Of a stretch of 50,441 bases of DNA, positions 39,878-46,441 are shown piece after piece (within the stretch, counting starts at the first letter, position 1; each line of letters opens with the position of its first letter). Position numbers and translations under genes: made by a program. The stretch comes from Nonomuraea longispora (GTDB taxonomy: Bacteria > Actinomycetota > Actinomycetes > Streptosporangiales > Streptosporangiaceae), in assembly GCF_004348345.1 (NCBI RefSeq), contig NZ_SMJZ01000038.1:1-50441 (forward strand), in the 5' to 3' direction. The notes under the pieces are model-generated. The model had not been told where the DNA came from. It ran no database searches and saw only the letters and a list, made by a program, of their open reading frames with translations.

Positions 39878-42010
39878 TCAGCCCGGGGGCGCGCGGTGCT
39901 CCACGAGGAGGAGCGCGATGTCGTCGGCGCGCTGGCTGGTGTGGGGGGCGTGGTTGAGCAGCGTGTCGCAGAGCTGGTGGACGGGCTCGCCGGCGGCGCG
40001 GCCGAAGTGCTCGGCGAGCTCGCCGATGGCCTCCCCCAGGTCGACGCCGGGCGTCTCGACGAGGCCGTCGGTGTAGAGGAGGAGGACGGCGTCCGGCGGG
40101 AACGGCACCTGGACGGTGGGGTATTCGGCGTCGCCCTGGACGCCGAGCAGGATGCCGGCGGGCACGTCGATGACCTCGGCGGGCTGGCCGGGCGGGCGCA
40201 GCAGCGGCGGCGGATGCCCGGCGCTGGCCGCCCAGAGCGTACGCAGCCGCAGGTCGAAGTAGACGAGCAGGCAGCTGGTGAACAGGTCGGGGTCCAGGTC
40301 CATGAGCAGGCGGTTGGTCAGCTTGAGCACGTCGCCGGGGCTCGCCCCCGCCGCCGCGTAGGCGTGGATGGCGGTCCTGACCTGCCCCATGAGCGCGGCG
40401 GCCGTGACGTTGTGGCCCTGCACGTCCCCGATGATCGCCGCGGCCTTGGTGTGGCCCAGGCGGATCATGTCGTAGAAGTCGCCGCCGATCCCCACGCCAC
40501 GGGTGGCGGCCACGTACCGGGCGGCCACGTCCAGCCCGGCGATCTCGGGCAGGCTGCGGGGCAGCAGCGAGGTCTGGAGGGTGTGGGCGAGCCGGTCCTT
40601 GGCGTCGTAGAGCAGCGCCCGGTCGAGGGCCTGCGCGATGAGCCCGGCCATCGCGGTGAGGCTGACCCGCGTTTCGTCGGTGAACGGGTAGGGCTCGCCG
40701 AAGGCCAGCACGCACGCGCCGGCCACGGTGTCGGAGGTGCGCAGCGGCAGGAACGCCCAGGCGGCCATCCCGTCACGGACCTCGGCCCCCGGATACATCC
40801 GGTGCAACTCCTCGATGTCGGAGAAGAAGGCGGGCTCGCCGGTGCGCACGACGTGCTGGGCGGGGGCGTCGGCGGCCAGCGGAAGGCGGTCGAACCGCTC
40901 GACGAGGCCCGGCTCGTAGCCGTGCGAGCCGATGACGTTCAGCCTGCCGCCTTCGGCCGTCATGATCGTCAGCGCCCGTGCGTCGAACACCGGCATGACA
41001 TGGCCGACGACCATGTCGACGATCTCCTGCACGTTCAGTGCCCGGCTCAGCGTCGCCGCGAGGTGGAGCAGGTTGTAGAAGACGTCCGCCCGGGGCTGGC
41101 TGACGATGCCGGCCACGGGCTCGCCGGGGCGCGGGCCCGGTCGATCGGCCGCCGCCTCCGTGATGTACAGACTGATGCCGGACGAATCCGGATGCAGGCT
41201 GATGTGCAGGGCACGGCCATCGGGATGCCGTACGACGCAGGACGTGGGCTCCTGACCGACGGCCGCGGCACGGAAACGGTCCTCGAACAGCGGATCCTTC
41301 AGCCACGTCACCGCCCTCCAGAACAACTCGCCCAGTCTGTCGGTGAGGTCGACGCCGAGCACGCCGGCCGTCCCCGCGCTGACGAAGGCCAGGCGTCCTT
41401 CAAGGTCCAGGCCCACGCAGCCGTGGCGCAGCCGGTCGAGATAGCAGGTCGAGGCCAGGGCGCGGTGCACGTCCGGCATCAAGGCCCACGAGGGGCGGAG
41501 GACACGCGGCTCGCCCCCGGCCCGCGGCGGGATCCCGGCGCGGGCGGCCTCCCCCATGATGCCGCCGAGCGCGCGGGTGGCGCGCTCGATGGTCTCCCGC
41601 TCGTGGAGGGTGAGCTCCTCGGGATGTGACGGCGGCCACAGCAGGACCATGGAGCCCCACACCTCCCCGCCCGACTGGATCGGGGCGGCGGCCGTGGCGA
41701 ACGGGTACGGCAGCGCGATCGCCGTCGCCGGACAGCGGCAGGCGAGCTTCTGGTGGTCGGTCACCCAGACGAGCCTGCTCTCGCGTACGGCGCCCGACGC
41801 CGGGACGTCCGCGCTCACCTGTATCCGCGTCCACGGTTTGACGATCTGGGCGGGCAGCCCGGTCTCCGTCTCCATGAGCAGCACCTGGCCGTCGTCGGCC
41901 AGCAGGTAGACCACGCCGATGTGCGCTCCCGTGTCGCGTACGGCCTGGGTCAGCACCTCGTCCACCTCAAGGGCATGGTGCGCGGCAGCGCCGACGACGC
42001 CGTCCTGCAC
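39878..42010 (-). CDS. GAF-PAS-GAF-SpoIIE (PP2C-type) signalling phosphatase
   Basis: A 710-residue soluble sensor phosphatase. Residues about 10-150 form a GAF domain (LLADDGQVLLMETETGLPAQ...ATAAAPIQSGGEVWGSMVLLW). About 185-270 is PAS-like (CVGLDLEGRLAFVSAGTAGVLGVD). About 305-455 is a second GAF domain (LSRALNVQEIVDMVVGHVMPVFDARALTIMTAEGG...GEPYPFTDETRVSLTAMAGLIAQAL). About 475-705 is the SpoIIE/RsbU phosphatase, with LQTSLLPRSLPEIAGLDVAARY, GIGGDFYDMIRL, IIGDVQGHNVTAAALMG, ASAGHPPPLL and LLLYTDGLVETPG, giving the metal-binding Asp residues. Such proteins dephosphorylate an anti-sigma-factor antagonist. No partner antagonist or anti-sigma gene is adjacent. GTG start with AGGTAGG upstream. 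Confidence 0.92.
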   Translation of the reverse strand: MQDGVVGAAAHHALEVDEVLTQAVRDTGAHIGVVYLLADDGQVLLMETETGLPAQIVKPWTRIQVSADVPASGAVRESRLVWVTDHQKLACRCPATAIALPYPFATAAAPIQSGGEVWGSMVLLWPPSHPEELTLHERETIERATRALGGIMGEAARAGIPPRAGGEPRVLRPSWALMPDVHRALASTCYLDRLRHGCVGLDLEGRLAFVSAGTAGVLGVDLTDRLGELFWRAVTWLKDPLFEDRFRAAAVGQEPTSCVVRHPDGRALHISLHPDSSGISLYITEAAADRPGPRPGEPVAGIVSQPRADVFYNLLHLAATLSRALNVQEIVDMVVGHVMPVFDARALTIMTAEGGRLNVIGSHGYEPGLVERFDRLPLAADAPAQHVVRTGEPAFFSDIEELHRMYPGAEVRDGMAAWAFLPLRTSDTVAGACVLAFGEPYPFTDETRVSLTAMAGLIAQALDRALLYDAKDRLAHTLQTSLLPRSLPEIAGLDVAARYVAATRGVGIGGDFYDMIRLGHTKAAAIIGDVQGHNVTAAALMGQVRTAIHAYAAAGASPGDVLKLTNRLLMDLDPDLFTSCLLVYFDLRLRTLWAASAGHPPPLLRPPGQPAEVIDVPAGILLGVQGDAEYPTVQVPFPPDAVLLLYTDGLVETPGVDLGEAIGELAEHFGRAAGEPVHQLCDTLLNHAPHTSQRADDIALLLVEHRAPPG

Positions 42011-42162
42011 GGCCTACCTCGCTCCGGCCCGCGGTGACGACGGTGCTGCGCTGCCCTGACCAGCCATAGGCCCAACGGTAAGTGCCCCTGCGCGAGATCT
42101 AGAACCGGCATTACCGGGTTCTGGCGGCAAGCTTGTAGAAACTTGGGCGTTCCGGACAGTGA

Positions 42163-42282
42163 GCACTCCATGACCAGCGGCTGAGGTTCACCTCCGCCAG
42201 CGGCTGGAGCCTGATGCTCAACCCGGTCAAGGGCGGCAACGCCAGGACGCGCTCGGCGAACCCGGAGGACTTCTCAGCATGA
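42163..42282 (+). pseudogene. Unassigned 39-residue C-terminal coding scrap
   Basis: A short frame closed by TGA reads ALHDQRLRFTSASGWSLMLN followed by PVKGGNARTRSANPEDFSA. The codon composition looks coding, but no start or family can be assigned. It ends 10 nt before the palindrome at 42293 and borders the HxlR pseudogene, so it is probably debris from the same rearrangement. Confidence 0.3.
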
Positions 42283-42292
42283 CGGTTCTTTG

Positions 42293-42316
42293 TTTTTCAT
42301 AGTGAGCTATGAAAAA
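42293..42316. promoter_or_regulatory. AT-rich perfect inverted repeat, probable HxlR/MarR-type operator
   Basis: Arms TTTTTCATAG (42293-42302) and CTATGAAAAA (42307-42316) are perfect complements around TGAG. Its low GC contrasts with the surroundings, and the ATAG-N4-CTAT core is the kind of site bound by HxlR-family winged-helix regulators. A following ATG at 42332 opens MELGVALP, like the start of a luciferase-type monooxygenase, but that frame then runs into the antisense of the HxlR remnant. Confidence 0.65.
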
Positions 42317-42611
42317 GGTAGTAGCGTGGGCATGGAACTTGGTGTCGCCCTGCCCCGTCCGGTCCGCTGGCCACCCCGGCCGGCATCGCCCGCGCCGCCC
42401 GCCAGGCTCCGCTCCACGAGCCGCACCGCCATCAGCTCGCGCAGGCGGTCGGTGAGCAGGCCGTCGGTGATCCCGGGGACCGCCCTGGCCAGTTCGCTGA
42501 AGCGGGCGGGCCGCTGCAGCAGCGCCACGATGATCATGCCGTTCCACCGCGATTGCGGCGGCTCAGCGCGTCGGTGGCGGTCGCGAAGGCGGCGGCGACC
42601 ACAGCCGTCAC
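42307..42611 (-). pseudogene. HxlR-family transcriptional regulator, frameshifted and truncated
   Basis: From GTG at 42611, which overlaps the previous stop as GTGA, the frame reads TAVVAAAFATATDALSRR and then shifts at about 42545-42553. The next frame continues WNGMIIVALLQRPARFSELA and RAVPGITDGLLTDRLRELMA, then VRLVER, the HxlR winged-helix core. After LVER the expected wing and dimer helix are replaced by Gly/Arg-rich sequence ending at 42307. So the gene has one frameshift and a lost C-terminus. The nearby AT-rich palindrome is the sort of site it would have bound. A sequencing error could explain the shift, but not the missing end. Confidence 0.72.
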
Positions 42612-43024
42612 TCGCCCGGGGAACCGCCGAACGGCCGGTGGTGCCGCGCCCTTCCCGAGTCGGGGGTCTTGACGCGGTGGCGGCAGCCGTCCCACGCGAT
42701 GCGGCCCAGGTTGAGGTGGCCGGTGCAGAGCCGGAAGCCGGTGATCCTGGTGAGCCACGTGCGGCGGGTACGGCAGCCGCCCTGCGGCGCCTGTGCGGTC
42801 CACGCCTGGTCGCGGGTGGTGGTGTACTCGGCCCTGACGGCGGTGCCGTCGCGCAGCTTGTCGCACACGGTGATCCGCTTGCGGTCGGCGTCCACGAGGA
42901 CGGAGCCTTCGCGCGCGTCGTACCTGGCCTTCTCCCATGGCCCGTCGCCCGCCCGTGCGGGGGCGGCGGCCAGAGCGAGTGTCGCCGCGGTCGCCACGGT
43001 CATGGTGAGGACGCGCTCGAGCAT
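42608..43024 (-). CDS. Small exported protein of unknown function
   Basis: 138 residues with a Sec signal peptide (MLERVLTMTVATAATLALAAAPARA, cleavage near 25). The mature part has four Cys (VCDKLRDG, GGCRTRR, FRLCTGH, WDGCRHR), probably two disulphides, and is rich in Arg and Thr. The pattern DGTAVRAEYTTTRDQAWTAQ and ITGFRLCTGHLNLGRIAWDGCRHRV suggests a small secreted beta-barrel. I do not recognise a named family. The stop overlaps the start of the HxlR remnant. Confidence 0.72.
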   Translation of the reverse strand: MLERVLTMTVATAATLALAAAPARAGDGPWEKARYDAREGSVLVDADRKRITVCDKLRDGTAVRAEYTTTRDQAWTAQAPQGGCRTRRTWLTRITGFRLCTGHLNLGRIAWDGCRHRVKTPDSGRARHHRPFGGSPGE

Positions 43025-43248
43025 GTCTGACTCCTTGTCCGCAAGAGCCCGGAGCGCTCGCCGTGTCGTGGGTGTTGGTTCCGCTCCGGGAAGAAGGGCG
43101 TGAACTCACCCACTGTGATCGGCCATAGGGGGAGAAGTCCCGCAGGCCGGCGCCATCCCGGCAGGGCTTGGCCAAGACTTGGCCGGTCCGGCGGACGGCC
43201 CCGGCGCTCTATGCCCGGAGCAGGACGGCCCGTGTCACATTCGAGAAG

Positions 43249-43527
43249 CTACGCCCGTTCCTGCGGGTGGGTGGCCAGCGCCTCGACGGTCACGTCCATC
43301 CACTTCCACATCGGCAGCGACGTCAGCGCGTCGTGCAACTCGGCGGGGTCGCCCGCCTCATAGAGGCCGACGGTGGCGTTCCGGCCGGGGACCCGCCACA
43401 ACCGCTTGAGAATGCCGGCGTCTCGCAGCTCCTGGGCCCGCTCGCGCTCCGCCCTGCGCAGGCGGTCACGGGTGTGGTCGGGCGTGTCGGGCGGCAGCAG
43501 GTTCTCCGTGCGTACCAGGAATTCCAT
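43249..43527 (-). CDS. Muconolactone delta-isomerase family protein (CatC-like)
   Basis: A 92-residue ferredoxin-like protein starting MEFLVRTENLLPPDTPDHTRDRLRRAERERAQEL, then AGILKRLWRVPGRNATVGLYEAGDPAELHDALTSLPMWKWMDVTVEALATHP, the usual CatC layout and length (90-96). The longer open frame upstream lacks similarity, so the ATG at 43527 is preferred. CatC converts muconolactone to 3-oxoadipate enol-lactone in the catechol branch of the 3-oxoadipate pathway; no CatA or CatB is beside it. Divergent from the GalB/GalC remnant, also from aromatic catabolism. A GC hairpin with one bulge (43181-43200) may be its terminator. Confidence 0.85.
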   Translation of the reverse strand: MEFLVRTENLLPPDTPDHTRDRLRRAERERAQELRDAGILKRLWRVPGRNATVGLYEAGDPAELHDALTSLPMWKWMDVTVEALATHPQERA

Positions 43528-43734
43528 GGCGCTCCTGTTGAGGGGACGTCCTGGCCCACCAGTAGAACCGGACGCGGGAGTAAGTGTCGCCGGGCATCCG
43601 CACGGACTTCGCCGCGACAAATGTCCGATGTGAAGATGGCCGTCCATGCGGTAGGCGGCGGGCTCTAGGTCGAATGACGTAGAGCATGCCGGACGTCACG
43701 ACGTTCCGGCGCGGGCCGGGCGCTCCTACTGTCC

Positions 43735-43765
43735 TTCGTGACGGACAACGGATTTTCGTGACGAA
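43735..43765. promoter_or_regulatory. Pair of TTCGTGACG repeats before the GalB/GalC remnant
   Basis: TTCGTGACGGA (43735-43745) and TTCGTGACGAA (43755-43765) are direct repeats exactly 20 bp apart; the second is a perfect odd palindrome (TTCGT-G-ACGAA). The spacing places them on one face of the helix. They may be the former operator of the aromatic operon, for an IclR- or GntR-type regulator, and could also serve the divergent catC-like gene. Confidence 0.45.
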
Positions 43766-44186
43766 TGACGACCGAAGGAGAGGTCGCGACGGGTCTGCTG
43801 GTGATCAGCGCGCATGCGGGCGACTCGTCTGGGGCGCCGCCGGAGCGATCGCGCCGGCCACGTCCCGAGGCGAGCGCGCGAAGGTGCTGTGCCTGACCAC
43901 CGTCCACGAGGCGCTGGGCCGCACCGGCCACCTCGGCCCGCAACTGCGGCCCACGCACCTCGGCTCCCGCATCGGCGGCACCGGCGTCACCGTGCTGTGC
44001 TGGCCGGGCGACAACCCGATGATCCACGCGGCGGTGGACCAGCGCAGGCCGGGCGCCCCGTTCCGCGCCGGCGAGCTCGGGCTCGACCGTCACGGGCTGC
44101 GGGCCGAGCTCGCCGAGCTCGGCGTCACGTACGCCCCCAAGCGGTTGACGTGCCCGCCTAGGGGCGTACCTCGTACACGAGGTTGA
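43765..44186 (+). pseudogene. Collapsed galB-galC remnant (4-oxalomesaconate hydratase / CHA aldolase)
   Basis: ATG at 43765 opens a PIG-L-type N-terminus, ATGLLVISAHAGD. A single missing T near 43820 shifts the frame, and FVWGAAGAIAPATSRGERAK, then VLCLT, continues it, as in GalB 4-oxalomesaconate hydratase. At about 43898 the sequence jumps to the start of an RraA-like 4-carboxy-4-hydroxy-2-oxoadipate aldolase (GalC/LigK): TVHEALGRTGHLGPQLRP and GVTVLCWPGDNPMIHAAVDQ. A second deletion removes about 120 residues of its core, joining RRPG to FRAGELGLDRHGLRAELAEL and GVTY at its C-terminus. So two adjacent pathway genes were reduced to one frameshifted scar. The end runs into the methyltransferase gene. 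Confidence 0.7.
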
Positions 44187-45204
44187 ACGGGGTCCGCGCC
44201 GCCTCGCGGAAGCGGGTGAAGCCCGCCTCCGTGACGACGTCGCGGATGGCGGCGCCCCCGGCCTGCGCGCCGAGCGCGTACCCGCCCGGCTGGGACAGGG
44301 CGCTGGGCACGCAGAGGAACGTGGACGCGCTGTAGTACAGCCGTCCCAGCGGGTTGAGGTTCTCCTCGACCCGGTCCGAGGCCAGCGGCTCCACCAGGAG
44401 CCACGTACCGTCGGGGGCCAGCGCCCCCCGCACCCGCCTGGCCGCGCCCAGCGGGTCGCCCATGTCGTGCAGGCAGTCGAACATCGCCACCAGGTCGAAG
44501 TCCGTGCCGCTGAAGTCCTGCGCGCCGGCGACCTCGAAGCCGACCCGGTCGGCCAGCCCAGCCTCCGCGGCCCGCTTGCGCGCCAGCGCGATCGACTCGG
44601 TGTGGTAGTCCGAGCCGAGGACCGTGGTGTGCGGGTACGCCTCGGCGAGCAGCAGCGACGACGAGCCGAGGCCGCAGCCGACGTCGGCGACCCTGCCTCC
44701 GGCGGTGAGCTTCGCCTCGACCCCCTCCAGTGCCGGGATCCAGTGCGGGATCAGCTCGGCCGTGTAACCCGCCCGGAAGAACGCGTCGCACCCGACGAAG
44801 ACGTCCTCGTGGTGCTCGTGCCAGCCGACCCCGGCGCCCGTGCGGAACGCCTCGGTGATGCGCGGCTCCGAGCGCAGCATGCCCAGAGCGATGAGGAACG
44901 CCGCCGGCACGTTGGGGCCCTCAGGGCTCGCCAGGCAGAACGCCTGCTCCTCGCTCAGCGAGAACCGGCCGGTCTCCGGCTCGTAGCCGACGTAGCCGCC
45001 GGCGGCCTGGCCTCGCAGCCACTCGGTCAGGTAGCGCGGGTGGCATCCGGTGCGTTCGGCGAACTCCTCGGGCGTCGCGGGCCCTTCCGCGAGCGCGCGG
45101 TAGAGGCCCAGCCGCTGGCCGACCACGACTGAGCCGGCGGCCTCGGTGGCCGCCATGTCGGCCACGACCCTGCCCAGGAACTCTTTGACCTTCTCGCCGT
45201 CCAT
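44158..45204 (-). CDS. SAM-dependent methyltransferase with N-terminal winged helix (Rv2258c-like)
   Basis: 348 residues from the ATG at 45204, with AAAGGAG about 6 nt upstream. The N-terminal about 90 residues form a winged-helix dimerisation domain (QRLGLYRALAEGPATPEEFAERTGCHPRYLTEWLRGQAAGGYV). The Rossmann domain has VADVGCGLGSSSLLLAEAYPHTTVLGSDYHTESIALARKRA, then DLVAMFDCLHDMGDPLGAARRVRGALAPDGTWLLVEP. The layout matches Rv2258c-type methyltransferases of actinobacteria. The natural substrate is not known. Its 3' end overlaps the GalC remnant on the other strand. Confidence 0.9.
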   Translation of the reverse strand: MDGEKVKEFLGRVVADMAATEAAGSVVVGQRLGLYRALAEGPATPEEFAERTGCHPRYLTEWLRGQAAGGYVGYEPETGRFSLSEEQAFCLASPEGPNVPAAFLIALGMLRSEPRITEAFRTGAGVGWHEHHEDVFVGCDAFFRAGYTAELIPHWIPALEGVEAKLTAGGRVADVGCGLGSSSLLLAEAYPHTTVLGSDYHTESIALARKRAAEAGLADRVGFEVAGAQDFSGTDFDLVAMFDCLHDMGDPLGAARRVRGALAPDGTWLLVEPLASDRVEENLNPLGRLYYSASTFLCVPSALSQPGGYALGAQAGGAAIRDVVTEAGFTRFREAARTPFNLVYEVRP

Positions 45205-45314
45205 TCCCCCGTCTCCTTTCCTGCTCAGGCCGGCTCCCACCGGCCTCGACCCCCAAGGTCGGCACATGCCCTGACATGGCGTGGGCACGCGCCCGCGAGA
45301 CGGGTTCCTGGAGG

Positions 45315-46367
45315 TCAGCCCGCGCGGATCAGGGATTCGACCGGCGGATTGACGCGGGCGAAGCCCTCCTGGCTGCGGTACGGGTAGTAGGGATAGGCGG
45401 CCGTGACGGTGCTGGCCGCGTCGAGCCTGGCCACCTGGTCGCCGGTGAGGCGCCAGCCGGTGGCGCCCAGGTTCTCCCGCAGTTGCTCCTCGTTGCGGGC
45501 GCCGACGATGACCGAGGCGACGGTCGGCCGCTGGAGCAGCCAGTTGAGAGCGATCTGCGGGACGGTCCTGCCGGTCTCGCCGGCCAGCTCGTCGAGGACG
45601 TCGACCACCGTGTAGAGGCGCTCGTCGTCCACCGGCGGGCCGTACGCGGCGGTCCTGTGCAGCCTGCTGACCTCGGGCAGCGGGACGCCGCGCCGGATCC
45701 TGCCGGTGAGGCGGCCCCAGCCGAGCGGGCTCCACACCAGGGCGCCGACGCCCTGGTCGAGGCCGAGGGGCATCAGCTCCCACTCGTAGTCACGGCCCAC
45801 CAGGGAGTAGTAGACCTGGTGGGCGACGTAGCGCGGGTAGCCGTAGCGGTCGGCCGTCGCGAGCGACTTCATGAGCTGCCAGCCGGAGAAGTTGGACACG
45901 CCGACGTACCGGAGTTTGCCGGCCCTGACGAGGTCGCCGAGAGTGGACAGCGCCTCCTCGACCGGCGTGGCGGCGTCGAAGGCGTGCAGCTGGAACAGGT
46001 CGATGCGGTCGGTGCCGAGGCGGCGCAGCGCGTCGTCCACCACCTTGACCAGTCGGGGGCGCGAGGTGCCCGCGCCGTCCGGCCCCTCGTGCGTGGGCAG
46101 GCCCGCCTTGGTCGAGATGAGCGCGCGGTCGCGGCGGCCTTTCAGCGCCTGGCCGAGCACCTCCTCCGAGGCGCCGTCGGAGTAGACGTCGGCGGTGTCG
46201 AACATGGTGACGCCCGCGTCGAGGGCGATGTCGACGAGCCGCCTGGCCTGCGCGACGCCGGTGTCGCCCCACGCGCCGAACAGCTCGCCCTTGCCGCCGA
46301 AGGTGCCGGCGCCGAAGCTCAGCGCGGGGACCTTGAGTCCGGAGGCGCCCAGTTGCCGATATTCCAT
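45315..46367 (-). CDS. Aldo/keto reductase
   Basis: A 350-residue AKR of the YajO/Tas-like group. Key parts are MEYRQLGASGLKVPALSFGAGTFGG, MFDTADVYSDGASEEVLG (Asp, Tyr), ISTKAGLPTHEG (Lys), LFQLHAFDAATPVEE (His) and VIVGARNEEQLRENLGA for NADP. It reduces aldehydes or sugars; the substrate is unknown. The promoter region carries two AAYGGGA-N6-TCCCRTT palindromes, so the gene is probably repressed by a TetR-type regulator not found in the window. Confidence 0.93.
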   Translation of the reverse strand: MEYRQLGASGLKVPALSFGAGTFGGKGELFGAWGDTGVAQARRLVDIALDAGVTMFDTADVYSDGASEEVLGQALKGRRDRALISTKAGLPTHEGPDGAGTSRPRLVKVVDDALRRLGTDRIDLFQLHAFDAATPVEEALSTLGDLVRAGKLRYVGVSNFSGWQLMKSLATADRYGYPRYVAHQVYYSLVGRDYEWELMPLGLDQGVGALVWSPLGWGRLTGRIRRGVPLPEVSRLHRTAAYGPPVDDERLYTVVDVLDELAGETGRTVPQIALNWLLQRPTVASVIVGARNEEQLRENLGATGWRLTGDQVARLDAASTVTAAYPYYPYRSQEGFARVNPPVESLIRAG

Positions 46368-46387
46368 GATTCATGTCCATTCTTGCT

Positions 46388-46441
46388 AATGGGATTATTG
46401 TCCCGTTTAGGATAGCACGCTAACGGGACAGCAATCCCATT
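46388..46441. promoter_or_regulatory. Twin palindromic operators upstream of the aldo/keto reductase
   Basis: Two copies of AAYGGGA-N6-TCCCRTT: one at 46388-46407 (AATGGGA...TCCCGTT), one at 46422-46441 (AACGGGA...TCCCATT), centres 34 bp apart. They are also inverted repeats of each other, matching at 20 of 22 positions when the flanking CT and AG are included. The stretch is AT-rich. The right copy overlaps the TAA stop of the DJ-1 gene. The arrangement is that of a TetR-family dimer pair. Confidence 0.75.

Noticed and set aside
43025..43248. Possible short genes in the gap before the catC-like gene
   Set aside because: Frames here are short, Arg/Pro-rich and lack ribosome sites; only an imperfect GC hairpin at 43181-43200 is visible.
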